The notes beneath the pieces are model-generated. The model saw nothing but the letters and a program-made list of their open reading frames with translations, did not search any database and was not told the DNA's origin. This document shows, piece after piece, positions 25,452 to 33,875 of a stretch of 34,149 nt of DNA (the stretch's first letter is position 1; every line of letters starts with the position of its first letter). Both the position numbers and the translations under genes were made by a program. The stretch comes from Rhodopseudomonas sp. (lineage in GTDB: Bacteria; Pseudomonadota; Alphaproteobacteria; Rhizobiales; Xanthobacteraceae): contig WGNB01000071.1 of NCBI GenBank assembly GCA_016124795.1, positions 1 to 34,149 on the forward strand. Direction: 5' to 3'.

Positions 25452-25766
25452 CTAGTCTTTCTCGGCGAGCAGAAGTTCCAGCAGACCGGGAAAGCGCCTG
25501 TTCAATTCCTCGCGCCGCAACTTATTCATTCGACCATTGCCGATGTCACGCTGACGAATAAGCCCGGCCTCACGCAGCACGCGGAAATGATGCGTGCGGG
25601 TCGCCTTGGTCACCGGCAAATCGAAGGAACTACAACTGCGTTCCCCACCCTGCGGCTCCCGCGCCAAGGCAAAGACCACTTGCCGTCGATGCGGATCGGC
25701 CAGCGCGGCGAAGATCTCGCCCAATTCCATCTCGTCGATGGTCGGATATCCGTCCCGGTCCGGCAT
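25452..25766 (-). CDS. ArsR-family transcriptional repressor with a single cysteine
   Basis: 104-residue winged-helix protein: IFAALADPHRRQVVFAL (helices 1-2), then KATRTHHFRVLREAGLI as recognition helix and RDIGNGRMNKLRREEL as wing. The metal-sensor ELCVCDL motif is absent. The only cysteine is Cys45 in the preceding loop (GGERSCSSFDLP), so a thiol- or ligand-responsive sensor is more likely than an arsenic sensor. ATG 25766 has AGGA 7 nt upstream; TTG at 25772 would add two residues. It diverges from a quinone oxidoreductase across 98 bp holding two copies of one dyad, so it probably represses itself and that gene. Confidence 0.86.
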   Translation of the reverse strand: MPDRDGYPTIDEMELGEIFAALADPHRRQVVFALAREPQGGERSCSSFDLPVTKATRTHHFRVLREAGLIRQRDIGNGRMNKLRREELNRRFPGLLELLLAEKD

Positions 25767-25778
25767 ATACAATTCCTA

Positions 25779-25800
25779 AGGTACGGCTTGCGCCATACCT
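25779..25800. promoter_or_regulatory. ArsR-type operator dyad, site 1
   Basis: 22-bp imperfect dyad AGGTACG-N8-CATACCT. Its left arm overlaps the arsR ribosome site, 13 nt before the arsR ATG, where binding would block arsR expression. Confidence 0.65.
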
Positions 25801-25813
25801 CGAACGTGCTAAC

Positions 25814-25835
25814 AGGTACGAAAACTATCATACCT
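25814..25835. promoter_or_regulatory. ArsR-type operator dyad, site 2
   Basis: Identical arms and spacing to site 1 (AGGTACG-N8-CATACCT), 35 bp away start to start. It covers facing -10-like hexamers: TATCAT on the + strand (25826-25831) and TATGAT on the minus strand (25832-25827). Confidence 0.68.
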
Positions 25836-25864
25836 GACATTGAAAGAACAAGGACGAGGTCGAC

Positions 25865-26845
25865 ATGACACTGGCGCGCGCAGTTCGAATTCATGCATTC
25901 GGCGGCCCCGAGGTGATGAAGCTCGAGACGGTCGAACTGTCCGCACCGACGTCCGGCGAGGTCCTGCTCAAACAGTCCGCGATCGGCTTCAACTATATTG
26001 ATGTCTATCAGCGCAGCGGCATCTATCCCTTGCCGCTACCGACCGGCCTGGGCCACGAGGCTGCCGGCACCGTGGCGGCGGTCGGGGCCGACGTCGATGA
26101 CTTCAAGGTCGGCGACCGCGTCGTCTATATGGCCGCGGGCCTCGGCGCCTATACCGACTGGCGCATCGTGCCCGCCAGCAAGCTGATAAAAATTCCGAAC
26201 GGAATTTCCGAGGCCGATGCGGCCGCCCTGTTGTTCAAGGGCATAACCGCGCAATATCTGCTGAAAAAGACCCATCCGGTCCAGGATGGCGAAATGATCA
26301 TCGTGCACGCCGCGGCTGGCGGCGTCGGCCAAATTCTGGCGCGTTGGGGCAAGGCGCTCGGTGCCTTCGTCGTCGGAACGGCCGGTTCTCCGGAAAAATG
26401 CGCGATCGCCCGCGCGGCCGGCTGCGATATCGCCATCGATTATTCCAAGCCGGACTGGGTCGAGACGCTGCTCGCGGCGACCGGAGGTCGCAAGGCGCGC
26501 GTGGTCTACGATTCCGTCGGCAAGGACACCTTTCTGCATTCGCTCGATCTCACCCAGCCCTTCGGTCTGGTCGTGAGCTTCGGCGCGGCCTCCGGCCCGG
26601 CACCGGCATTTACCGTGGACCTGCTGAATAAAAAGGGATGCTTGTTCGTCACGCGACCGTCGGTATTCCCGCACATCGCCGACCCCGCGACGTTCCGCGC
26701 CATGGCGGCCGACCTGTTCGCCGCGATGGACGCGGGATGGGCCAAACTCGATATCGATGCCCGCTTCACGCTCGACCAGATCGTTGACGCCCATCGCGCG
26801 GCCGAAGCGCGCGCGACCAAAGGCGCCATTCTGATCGTGCCGTGA
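25865..26845 (+). CDS. qor: NADPH:quinone oxidoreductase (zeta-crystallin type)
   Basis: 326-residue medium-chain reductase lacking the zinc-binding cysteines of alcohol dehydrogenases. The N-terminal substrate domain has GFNYIDVYQRSGIYPLPLP and GLGHEAAGTV. The NADPH-binding Rossmann fold carries HAAAGGVGQ near residue 152, followed by the adenosine-phosphate loop GTAGSPEK. FGLVVSFGAASG and TRPS near the C-terminus are typical of QorA. It should reduce quinones or electrophilic enones in the cytosol. ATG 25865 has GAGG 5 nt upstream. Divergence from arsR across twin operators suggests induction by a quinone or other electrophile; the specific inducer is unknown. Confidence 0.92.
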   Translation: MTLARAVRIHAFGGPEVMKLETVELSAPTSGEVLLKQSAIGFNYIDVYQRSGIYPLPLPTGLGHEAAGTVAAVGADVDDFKVGDRVVYMAAGLGAYTDWRIVPASKLIKIPNGISEADAAALLFKGITAQYLLKKTHPVQDGEMIIVHAAAGGVGQILARWGKALGAFVVGTAGSPEKCAIARAAGCDIAIDYSKPDWVETLLAATGGRKARVVYDSVGKDTFLHSLDLTQPFGLVVSFGAASGPAPAFTVDLLNKKGCLFVTRPSVFPHIADPATFRAMAADLFAAMDAGWAKLDIDARFTLDQIVDAHRAAEARATKGAILIVP

Positions 26846-26863
26846 GGCGGAGCGGCCGGAGGT

Positions 26864-27439
26864 CTAGACGGCCCGCAACCAGCCGATCACCTCTTCGGCA
26901 TTCTTGTCCGGCGGAAACACCGGATAGAACACCTTGCTGATGACGCCGTCGTCGATCACCAGCGCCATGCGTTTAAGCAACGTCAGGCCGGACGTCACGA
27001 AAGTCGGCAGGTTCATGGCCTTGGTCAACGCCAAGGTCTCGTCCGACAATATCGCGAACGGCAGATGCAGGCGGTTGGCCGCCTCCTGCTGATAGGCGGT
27101 ATCCTGCGTCGACAGCCCGAACAAATGCGCCACGCCGAGCCGGGTCAATTCGCCAAAATGATCGCGGAACGAACAGGACTGCGGCGTGCAGCCCCGCGCA
27201 CCCGGGATGTCGTCCCAGCCCGGCAAGAGATCGACACCGGGGACGCCGGTCCGCGGATAGACATAAACCACGGTCCGGCCCTTGAGCGCAGACAGATTGA
27301 CCGTCGCGCCATTCGTCGCCGGCAACGCGATATCGGGCAGCGCCATGCCGGTGAGATGGCGGGCGCCGCCGTCATCCTGCGGCGCCGGAATGCCCGTCGG
27401 CAGCACGTTCGGATTATGCTGGCCAGGCGCTTCGGTCAT
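26864..27439 (-). CDS. Peroxiredoxin / redoxin-family protein with insertion before the active site
   Basis: 191 residues, thioredoxin fold of the AhpC/TSA superfamily. After the beta strand VVYVYPRTG the usual short Bcp-type link is replaced by a longer Pro/Gly loop ending in ARGCTPQSCSFRDHF. Cys84 should be the peroxidatic residue and Cys89 the resolving one, with Ser-Phe-Arg-Asp as in Bcp. LFGLSTQDTAYQQEAANRLHLPF and ILSDETLALTKAMNLPT follow the family. It should reduce peroxides using thioredoxin or a thiol donor. It lies 45 bp downstream of the DJ-1 gene on the same strand, and its stop is 18 bp from that of the convergent qor. Confidence 0.86.
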   Translation of the reverse strand: MTEAPGQHNPNVLPTGIPAPQDDGGARHLTGMALPDIALPATNGATVNLSALKGRTVVYVYPRTGVPGVDLLPGWDDIPGARGCTPQSCSFRDHFGELTRLGVAHLFGLSTQDTAYQQEAANRLHLPFAILSDETLALTKAMNLPTFVTSGLTLLKRMALVIDDGVISKVFYPVFPPDKNAEEVIGWLRAV

Positions 27440-27484
27440 GGTCTCGGTCCCGATCGGTCGAACATGAATCGGCCTTGCGCGCGG

Positions 27485-28186
27485 TCAGGCTTCGCTCGGC
27501 TCGGCCAGGCGAAGCTTCGCGCCGACGCGCGCGGCCACCACGCGACGCTCCTCGTTCATTTTCGCCAGTTTAGTCTGTAATGCCGCCAGCGTTTCCGGCT
27601 TCGCCGTCTTCGGCGAACCGCCATCGAAAGGCGGCGACGGATCGTATTCGATCTGCAACTGGATTTCGCGCGCGACGTCCTCGCCATCGAGGATGGCGGC
27701 GAGCAGCAACGCGAAATCGATGCCGGAAGTCACACCGGCGCCGGTGATGACATTGCCGTCGATCACCACCTTTTCGCGGGTTGGAATAGCGCCAAGCGCC
27801 GCAAGATGCTCCACCGCCGCCCAATGACTAGTGGCATGCTTGCCCTGCAACAACCCGGCCGCGCCCAGCACCAGCGAACCTGTACAAACCGACGTCACAA
27901 AGGTCGCGGTGGCCGCCTGCCGACGCAGGAACGACAGCGCGGCTTCGTCTTCCATCAGGCCCTGCTGGCCCGGCCCGCCGGGCACCATGATGACGTCGAG
28001 CGCCGGGCAGGTGTCGTAAGTAACGGTCGGCAAGATTTTCATGCCGCGGTCGGTTTCGACCGGATCGAGCGTCGCCGCGACCAGGTCGACGACCGTGTCC
28101 GGCAACCGCGCCAACACCTCGTAAGGCCCGGTCATATCGAGTTGGGTTAGGCGCGGAAAAATCAACATGCCGATATGGCGCGTCAT
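27485..28186 (-). CDS. DJ-1/PfpI-family protein, isonitrile hydratase-like
   Basis: 233 residues. The class I glutamine-amidotransferase-like fold has an early FPRLTQLDMTGPYEVL with Asp17, a glutamate-bearing nucleophile region after VMVPGG, and the elbow SVCTGSLVLGAAGLLQGKHATSHW with Cys101. As I recall, the Pseudomonas isonitrile hydratase InhA uses Asp17, Cys101 and Thr102, and all three positions match here. Other DJ-1 relatives are glyoxalases or deglycases, so function stays open. ATG 28186 has AGGAG 7 nt upstream; the frame continues upstream through an Arg-rich run that is rejected. An extended C-terminal helix region (to 233) is rich in charged residues. It follows smpB by 35 bp and precedes the peroxiredoxin. 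Confidence 0.88.
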   Translation of the reverse strand: MTRHIGMLIFPRLTQLDMTGPYEVLARLPDTVVDLVAATLDPVETDRGMKILPTVTYDTCPALDVIMVPGGPGQQGLMEDEAALSFLRRQAATATFVTSVCTGSLVLGAAGLLQGKHATSHWAAVEHLAALGAIPTREKVVIDGNVITGAGVTSGIDFALLLAAILDGEDVAREIQLQIEYDPSPPFDGGSPKTAKPETLAALQTKLAKMNEERRVVAARVGAKLRLAEPSEA

Positions 28187-28221
28187 GGACGATCTCCTGG
28201 CCCGGCCGCCCCGGGCGCCGT

Positions 28222-28695
28222 TCAGCCTTTGTCGCGCATGAGGCGACCGCGCTCGCGTTCCCAACTGCGCTTCTTCTCGGTATCACGCTTGTCGTGCAGC
28301 TTCTTGCCTTTGGCAAGCGCGATCTCGATCTTGGCGCGACCCTGGTCGTTAAAATAAATCTTGAGCGGCACCAGCGTCATGCCCTCGCGATCGACAGCGC
28401 CGGCGAGCTTTTGAATCTGGCGCATATGGAGCAGCAATTTACGCGGCCGCTTCGGGGTGTGGTTGAAGCGATGGGCTTCGAGATATTCCGGAATATTGGA
28501 ATTGATCAGCCAGATCTCGCCGTCCTTGGCGTCGGCATAGGATTCGGCGATAGTCGCTTTGCCACGGCGCAAGGATTTGACCTCGCTGCCGGTCAGCACA
28601 ATGCCAGCCTCGAACACTTCGCCGAGTTCATAATTGAATCGCGCCTTGCGGTTTTCGGCAACCGCCTTGACGCGACGTTCGGGTTTTGGGGCCAT
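28222..28695 (-). CDS. smpB: SsrA-binding protein SmpB
   Basis: 157 residues, an oligonucleotide-fold protein that carries tmRNA to stalled ribosomes for trans-translation. Landmarks are [24 protein letters not shown] (in two conserved stretches), [23 protein letters not shown] and the decoding-centre C-terminal tail rich in Lys/Arg ([21 protein letters not shown] in part). The ATG at 28695 is preceded by a TATATA -10-like box only 7 nt upstream, which suggests a very short leader. No ssrA gene is visible in this window. It lies between mscL and the DJ-1 gene, all leftward. Confidence 0.96.
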   Translation of the reverse strand: MAPKPERRVKAVAENRKARFNYELGEVFEAGIVLTGSEVKSLRRGKATIAESYADAKDGEIWLINSNIPEYLEAHRFNHTPKRPRKLLLHMRQIQKLAGAVDREGMTLVPLKIYFNDQGRAKIEIALAKGKKLHDKRDTEKKRSWERERGRLMRDKG

Positions 28696-28702
28696 GGTCT
28701 TC

Positions 28703-28730
28703 TATATAGGGAGCGTCGGCGAAAAGTGAA
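28703..28730 (-). promoter_or_regulatory. Candidate near-leaderless smpB promoter
   Basis: Minus strand TTCACT (28730-28725), 16-nt spacer, TATATA (28708-28703). The expected transcription start is about 28696, adjacent to the ATG. It lies in the 37-bp mscL-smpB gap. Confidence 0.42.
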
Positions 28731-28732
28731 CG

Positions 28733-29140
28733 TCAGCGCGCTTTCAACAGATCCCGGATTTCCGTCAGCAGTTGCTCCTGCTTCGAAATCGGCGGGGCCT
28801 TTTCGGCTTCCTTCTTGATCAGCTTGCCGAGCGCCCGGATCACGAGAAACAGCACGAAAGCGATGATGATAAAGTTAAGCGTTATCGTCAAGAAATTGCC
28901 GTAAGCCAATACAGCGCCTTGCTTTTTTGCCTCCACTAGAGACGTGGCCGTCACCTTGGCCGACAGCGGCACAAAGTAGTTGGAAAAATCCAGCCCGCCG
29001 GTGATCGCACCGATCACCGGCATAATGATGTCGCCGACCATCGACGACACGATGTTGCCGAAGGCCGCGCCGATGATGACGCCGACGGCCAGATCGACCA
29101 CATTGCCGCGCAGGGCGAATTTCTTGAATTCCTCGAGCAT
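28733..29140 (-). CDS. mscL: Large-conductance mechanosensitive channel
   Basis: 135 residues. A pentameric inner-membrane channel that opens at near-lytic tension on osmotic downshock. It has the N-terminal amphipathic helix [21 protein letters not shown] leading into TM1 ([22 protein letters not shown]). The periplasmic loop with [11 protein letters not shown] comes next, then TM2 ([21 protein letters not shown]) and a charged C-terminal helix ending [13 protein letters not shown]. The length is typical. It sits between dapA (39 bp gap) and smpB (37 bp gap) in one leftward run. Confidence 0.96.
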   Translation of the reverse strand: MLEEFKKFALRGNVVDLAVGVIIGAAFGNIVSSMVGDIIMPVIGAITGGLDFSNYFVPLSAKVTATSLVEAKKQGAVLAYGNFLTITLNFIIIAFVLFLVIRALGKLIKKEAEKAPPISKQEQLLTEIRDLLKAR

Positions 29141-29179
29141 GGCGAAAAGCCCCCTGTGCTGCTTGCTGCAGGTCCGACG

Positions 29180-30097
29180 CTAGTTGATCAGCCCGGCGTG
29201 CACCATGGCCTCGCGCACCATCGCCTTCGACTTGTCGGACAAGGTCACCATCGGCAGGCGCACGTCCTCCGACAGCTTGCCGAGCAGCGACAAGGCATAT
29301 TTCGTCGGCGACGGATTGGTTTCGATGAACAGGTTCTGATGCAACGGCATCAGCTTGTCCTGAAGCTTCAGGGCCGCGGCGAAATCGCCCTTCAGGCAGG
29401 CGCTTTGGAATTCGGCGCACAGGCGCGGCGCGACATTCGAGGTCACCGAAATGCAGCCATGCCCGCCATGCGCCATGAAGCCGAGGCACGTACCGTCCTC
29501 GCCGGAAAGCTGATTGAAGCCCTCGCCGAGTTCGGCGCGCTGCTGCGACACCCGCACCATGTTGGCGGTCGCATCCTTGACGCCGGAGATGTTCTTGAGC
29601 TCGTAGAGCCGCTTCATGGTGTCGACCGACATGTCGATCACCGACCGGCCCGGAATATTGTAGATGATGATCGGAATGCCGATGGCGTCGTTGATCGCCT
29701 TGAAGTGCTGATACAGCCCCTCCTGCGTCGGCTTGTTGTAATAGGGCGTCACCACCAGCACGGCATCGGCGCCGGCCTTCTCGGCATGCCGCGCGAGACC
29801 GACCGCTTCGGCGGTGGAGTTCGAACCGGCGCCGGCGATCACCGGCACCCGGCCCTTGGCCTGGTCGATGCACCATTCGACCACCGCCTTGTGCTCGTCA
29901 TGGCTCAGCGTGGGGCTTTCGCCAGTGGTGCCGACCGGGACCAGACCGTTGGTGCCCTCGGCAATCTGCCAGTCGACCAGATCGCGGAACGCCTTCTCGT
30001 CGACCTTGCCGTCTTTGAACGGCGTGACCAGCGCGGTGAAAGAGCCGCGGAAGCGGGTCTTTGCGGCGGTCTTGGTGGCGGCGATCGTGGTGGTCAT
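29180..30097 (-). CDS. dapA: 4-hydroxy-tetrahydrodipicolinate synthase
   Basis: 305-residue TIM-barrel enzyme condensing pyruvate with aspartate semialdehyde, the first step toward diaminopimelate and lysine. The sequence has [16 protein letters not shown], the GTTGES loop near residue 56, catalytic Tyr in [14 protein letters not shown] (about 120) and YNIPGRS, and the Schiff-base Lys174 in [11 protein letters not shown] 30097 is chosen because AAGGA lies 5 nt upstream; the open frame upstream runs into the divergent control region. It diverges from the lytic transglycosylase, a natural pairing since its product feeds peptidoglycan. An N-acetylneuraminate lyase-type relative is unlikely given the full DapA motif set. 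Confidence 0.94.
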   Translation of the reverse strand: MTTTIAATKTAAKTRFRGSFTALVTPFKDGKVDEKAFRDLVDWQIAEGTNGLVPVGTTGESPTLSHDEHKAVVEWCIDQAKGRVPVIAGAGSNSTAEAVGLARHAEKAGADAVLVVTPYYNKPTQEGLYQHFKAINDAIGIPIIIYNIPGRSVIDMSVDTMKRLYELKNISGVKDATANMVRVSQQRAELGEGFNQLSGEDGTCLGFMAHGGHGCISVTSNVAPRLCAEFQSACLKGDFAAALKLQDKLMPLHQNLFIETNPSPTKYALSLLGKLSEDVRLPMVTLSDKSKAMVREAMVHAGLIN

Positions 30098-30440
30098 GGC
30101 AGTCCTTCTCCGTCCCGGCAGTCGGGCAATAAAGTCTATTGTTATCGGGTCGCCGGCACCGATGAAAGCCCCCCGATGGCGGCCTGTCGAGACTGCCGGC
30201 AAGGCCCGGGATTGTGCTGCGGCTGTCAAACTATCGCCGCCGTCGCGGCCTAGTGTCGCCTCGCCCCACCGGGGGCCTCCCGCCGCCGGCCAAATTGGCC
30301 TATGGGAGTCGGATTGCGCCTGCGGCCAGTGAGTCGGGGGCAATTGTACCGGTTCAATGGAACCGTTTAGCCGGGTGTACCGCCATCGCGTACCGGCTCG
30401 AAATGTCATTTGACCCGCGCCTCAACGGAAAAAGGCCGCC
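30098..30440. other. 343-bp divergent region between dapA and slt, with a dyad
   Basis: I see no gene. A 6-bp inverted repeat CGGTTC-AATG-GAACCG at 30350-30365 lies about 75 nt upstream of the slt start and could be an operator. No convincing sigma70 pair is visible on either strand. Confidence 0.4.
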
Positions 30441-32834
30441 ATGGACGCCCTGCATCCGCCAGTTCAAGCCCCCGCCGTTGCGCAGGTTACTGTCGCGAAC
30501 AAGGCGCTCGGCCTGTTGCAGGCTTTGACTCTGGTCTTGATGCCCGTCCTGCTTCCCATTGTGGCCGCGACCGGCGTCGCCGCCGGCTTGAACGCGATGA
30601 CGGCCGCCCCGGCCGGCGCGGCGCCGGTCAAGCGATCCGCCAGGCACCACGCCCCGATCCGGGTCAAGGTTCCGATGCCGCCGCCGCGACCGGCGGCGCT
30701 GGCGCGCGACCTGACGGCCCCCCCGCCTCGGCCGGTCGCGACCGCCTTGAGGGTCAACCAGCCGGCCGTCCTGCCACGTCCGGCGCCGGTTGGTCTCAAC
30801 CAGATGGCCGAGGCCAAGACCGACGGCGCCCTTCGCGGCGCATTATTCAGCACCGACACCACTCTGGCGACGCTGGCGCGGCCCATTGCCGGGCCCTTCG
30901 CACTTGCGTCGACCAGCACCACCTCGCAATCCGACCTGGCCGCGCTCAAGCAGGTCGCCGAGGCCGCGCAAAAAGGCCGTGACGCGGACGCCGACGCAGC
31001 GGAACGGACTCTGAGCGATCCTGTCGCCCGCAAGCTGGCGGAATGGATGATCCTGCGCAGCTACAACACCAAACCGAACTTCCAGCGTTACGCCAATTTC
31101 ATCGCCGCCAATCCGACCTGGCCGCATGTGCCGCTGTTCCGTCGGCGCGCCGAGAACACGCTGTGGAACGACAACGTTGACGACGCCAGCGTGCGCGCCT
31201 TCTTCGCCCAACAAAAGCCGAGCACCGCCAAGGGCCGTTATGTGCTGGCGCGCGCCTTGCTCGCACACGGTGACCGCGCCGGCGCGCAAGCGCTGGTGCG
31301 CCATGCCTGGCGTTACGAGGATTGCAGCAGCGACGTCGAAAAGCGCGTGCTCGAAATGTTCGGCGCCCTGTTGACCAAGGAAGACGACCGCATCCGGATG
31401 GATCAACGTTTCTATGACGACGATGCCGAGGCCGGCATGCGTGCTGCCCAGAGGCTCGGCGGCAAGGAACTGGCGCTCGGCCGGGCGTGGCAAGCCGTCA
31501 TCAAGAAAGCCGGTAATGCCAAGGCGCTGCTCGATGCGGTCCCATCATCGGCACGGTCCGACGCCGGCTATCTCTACGCACGCGCACAATGGCTGCGTAA
31601 ACACGACAAGGTGGAAGAAGCCGCCCGGCTGCATCTGGCCGCGCCGCGCGACGCCGCTGCGCTGGTCGACGTCAATCAATGGTGGCAGGAACGCCGCATC
31701 CTGATCCGCGATCTACTCGACAAAAACGATGCCCAGACCGCTTACCGGCTGGCGCGTGACGCCGCCACGCCGACGCAAGGCAACTACCGCGTCGACAAGC
31801 ATTTCACCGCCGGCTGGATCGCGCTGCGCTTCCTGCACGATCCGAAAACCGCCGCCGCCCATTTCGCGCTGATCAACCCGGGCACCCATAACCCGCACGC
31901 TCTGTCGCGCGGCGGCTACTGGCAGGGACGCGCCGCCGAGGCGATGGGCAAGACCGCTCAGGCTCAAGCGTTCTATCGGCAGGCCGCCCAACACAGCGCG
32001 ACCTATTACGGCCAGTTAGCGCGAGCCCGGCTCGGCCTGCACGATCTCGGTCTGGTCGGCCCGCTGTCGCTGGCCAGCCTGGAGCACCGCGGGCTCGGCA
32101 ATCTCGAGGTGGTGCGCGCCGCCAAGCTTCTCTACGCGCTGGACCAGCGCGACATGCTGGCCTCGATGTATGCCGAACTCGGCGAAAGCGCCACCGACGT
32201 CGCCGGCATGGCAATGCTCGCCGAAACCGCCGCTAGGCACAACGATCCACGCGCCATGTTGCTGATCGGCAAAGCCGGGCTCGGCCGCGGCCTGCCGCTC
32301 GACTATTACGCCTACCCGACTTACGGGCTGCCGCACTACACGCCGATCACGACGCCGATCGAGCCGGCGTTGCTTTATTCAATCGCGCGGCAGGAAAGCC
32401 ACTTCAATCAGAAGGTCGTCTCGTCCGCCCACGCCTATGGCTTCATGCAAGTCACACCGGCCGCCGCCAAAGACACGGCCAAGCGCTTTCGCGCGCCCTA
32501 CAACAAGGACCGGCTGCTGAGCGACCCGGTCTATAATTGTCAGATGGGCGCGGCCGAACTGTCGATGCTGCTGCAAACCTATAACGGCTCCTATCTGATG
32601 ACCTTTGCCGGCTATAATGCCGGACGCGGCCGGGTGCGGCAGTGGGTTGCCGCCTATGGCGATCCGCGCGATCCGAAGGTCGATCCCGTCGATTGGGCGG
32701 AGCGCATTCCGTTGTCGGAGACGCGCAATTACGTGCAGCGCATCATGGAGAATTTGCAGGTATACCGGGCCCGTTTCGGCGGCAGCAACAGGCTGCTGAT
32801 CGAAGCCGACATCAGGCGGGGCGCGCTGAACTGA
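30441..32834 (+). CDS. slt: Soluble lytic murein transglycosylase (Slt family 1)
   Basis: 797 residues. An N-terminal hydrophobic segment (about residues 22-60) probably serves for export, followed by a Pro/Arg-rich linker (PMPPPRPAALARDL and similar) to about 125. A long alpha-superhelical U-domain of TPR-like repeats covers about 150-620. The C-terminal catalytic domain has SIARQESHFNQKVVSSAHAYGFMQV with catalytic Glu652, then NCQMGAAELSMLLQTYNGSYLMTFAGYNAG and a closing ETRNYVQRIMENLQVYR. It cleaves the MurNAc-GlcNAc bond with 1,6-anhydro formation in the periplasm. ATG 30441 has AAGG 5 nt upstream. The proline-rich insert makes it about 150 residues longer than E. coli Slt70. Confidence 0.93.
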   Translation: MDALHPPVQAPAVAQVTVANKALGLLQALTLVLMPVLLPIVAATGVAAGLNAMTAAPAGAAPVKRSARHHAPIRVKVPMPPPRPAALARDLTAPPPRPVATALRVNQPAVLPRPAPVGLNQMAEAKTDGALRGALFSTDTTLATLARPIAGPFALASTSTTSQSDLAALKQVAEAAQKGRDADADAAERTLSDPVARKLAEWMILRSYNTKPNFQRYANFIAANPTWPHVPLFRRRAENTLWNDNVDDASVRAFFAQQKPSTAKGRYVLARALLAHGDRAGAQALVRHAWRYEDCSSDVEKRVLEMFGALLTKEDDRIRMDQRFYDDDAEAGMRAAQRLGGKELALGRAWQAVIKKAGNAKALLDAVPSSARSDAGYLYARAQWLRKHDKVEEAARLHLAAPRDAAALVDVNQWWQERRILIRDLLDKNDAQTAYRLARDAATPTQGNYRVDKHFTAGWIALRFLHDPKTAAAHFALINPGTHNPHALSRGGYWQGRAAEAMGKTAQAQAFYRQAAQHSATYYGQLARARLGLHDLGLVGPLSLASLEHRGLGNLEVVRAAKLLYALDQRDMLASMYAELGESATDVAGMAMLAETAARHNDPRAMLLIGKAGLGRGLPLDYYAYPTYGLPHYTPITTPIEPALLYSIARQESHFNQKVVSSAHAYGFMQVTPAAAKDTAKRFRAPYNKDRLLSDPVYNCQMGAAELSMLLQTYNGSYLMTFAGYNAGRGRVRQWVAAYGDPRDPKVDPVDWAERIPLSETRNYVQRIMENLQVYRARFGGSNRLLIEADIRRGALN

Positions 32835-32969
32835 ACGACCGCGGCGCTTTAAACCTCCGCCGGCCGCGCGGCGGACTTGTTCCTGCTCGCTCCTTGAGTA
32901 CCATCGCCGTCAATCCACAAAATGATGGCCCGCGACCGGCGTGGGCGCGACGAAACGAGACGCGAACCC

Positions 32970-33875
32970 ATGGCCGCCACTTCCACTTTCATCTCCGCGT
33001 CCGATGGGCTTCGGCTGCATGTCCGGTGCTACGGCAGCCGTATCGCGCCGGGCTTGCCGGTCGTCTGTCTGCCGGGTCTGGCGCGCACCGCCGGCGATTT
33101 CGAAGTCCTGGCGGAGGCACTGGCGCAGGATCCACACACGCCACGGCGGGTGATCGCGCTGGATTACCGCGGCCGCGGCCAATCCGACTATGACCGAGAT
33201 CCAAGCCATTATTCGTTCCAGGTCGAGCTCGCCGATATTCTGACCGTGCTGGCCGCGCTCGATTGCCAGCCCGCGATCTTCATCGGCACTTCGCGCGGCG
33301 GCATTCTGACAATGCTGATGGCAGCGGTGCGGCCGAGCGTCATTGCCGGCGCTGTGCTCAACGATATCGGCCCGGTGATCGAGCCCAAAGGGCTGATGCG
33401 AATCAAGGGCTATGTCGGAAAGCTACCGGAACCGCGCAGCTATGAGGAAGCCGCCGAGATATTGCGCAGGCTGTTCGACGCCCAGTTTCCCAAACTGACG
33501 CGCGCCGATTGGCTAGCCAGTGCGCACCGAACCTTCAAGCAGGACAAGGACGGGCGTCTCGTGCCGGATTATGATGTCGCGCTCGCCAAGACCCTGGAAG
33601 GCGTCGACTTCGAAACGCCGCTGCCGCCATTGTGGCCGCAATTCGACGCGCTGGCCCATGTGCCGATGATGGCGATCCGTGGCGCCAATTCCGACCTGCT
33701 GTCGCCGGCCACCGTCGAGGCGATGCAGGCCCGGCGTGCCAACCTTGAGGTTCTCGAAGTGCCCGACCAGGGCCACGCGCCATTATTGGTCGAAGCCGAT
33801 GTCATCGCGCGGATCGCGCAATTCGTCGCCGCCTGCGAAACCGCCCACGCCAGCAGCACCGCCTTCGCGCCCTAG
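32970..33875 (+). CDS. Alpha/beta-fold hydrolase
   Basis: 301 residues. The hydrolase fold begins with a strand pair ending VVCLPGLARTAGDF (oxyanion HG-like loop replaced by PGLAR), then YRGRGQSDYDRD. The nucleophile elbow GTSRGG gives Ser108. The acid is probably Asp in RGANSDLLSP (near residue 236), and His lies in DQGHAPLL near residue 270. A helical lid lies between about 135 and 215. It resembles the 3-oxoadipate enol-lactonase/epoxide-hydrolase-like group, but no substrate can be named. ATG 32970 begins a conserved-looking N-terminus; ATG 32922 would add 16 Arg-rich residues. It is rightward, 135 bp after slt. Confidence 0.87.
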   Translation: MAATSTFISASDGLRLHVRCYGSRIAPGLPVVCLPGLARTAGDFEVLAEALAQDPHTPRRVIALDYRGRGQSDYDRDPSHYSFQVELADILTVLAALDCQPAIFIGTSRGGILTMLMAAVRPSVIAGAVLNDIGPVIEPKGLMRIKGYVGKLPEPRSYEEAAEILRRLFDAQFPKLTRADWLASAHRTFKQDKDGRLVPDYDVALAKTLEGVDFETPLPPLWPQFDALAHVPMMAIRGANSDLLSPATVEAMQARRANLEVLEVPDQGHAPLLVEADVIARIAQFVAACETAHASSTAFAP

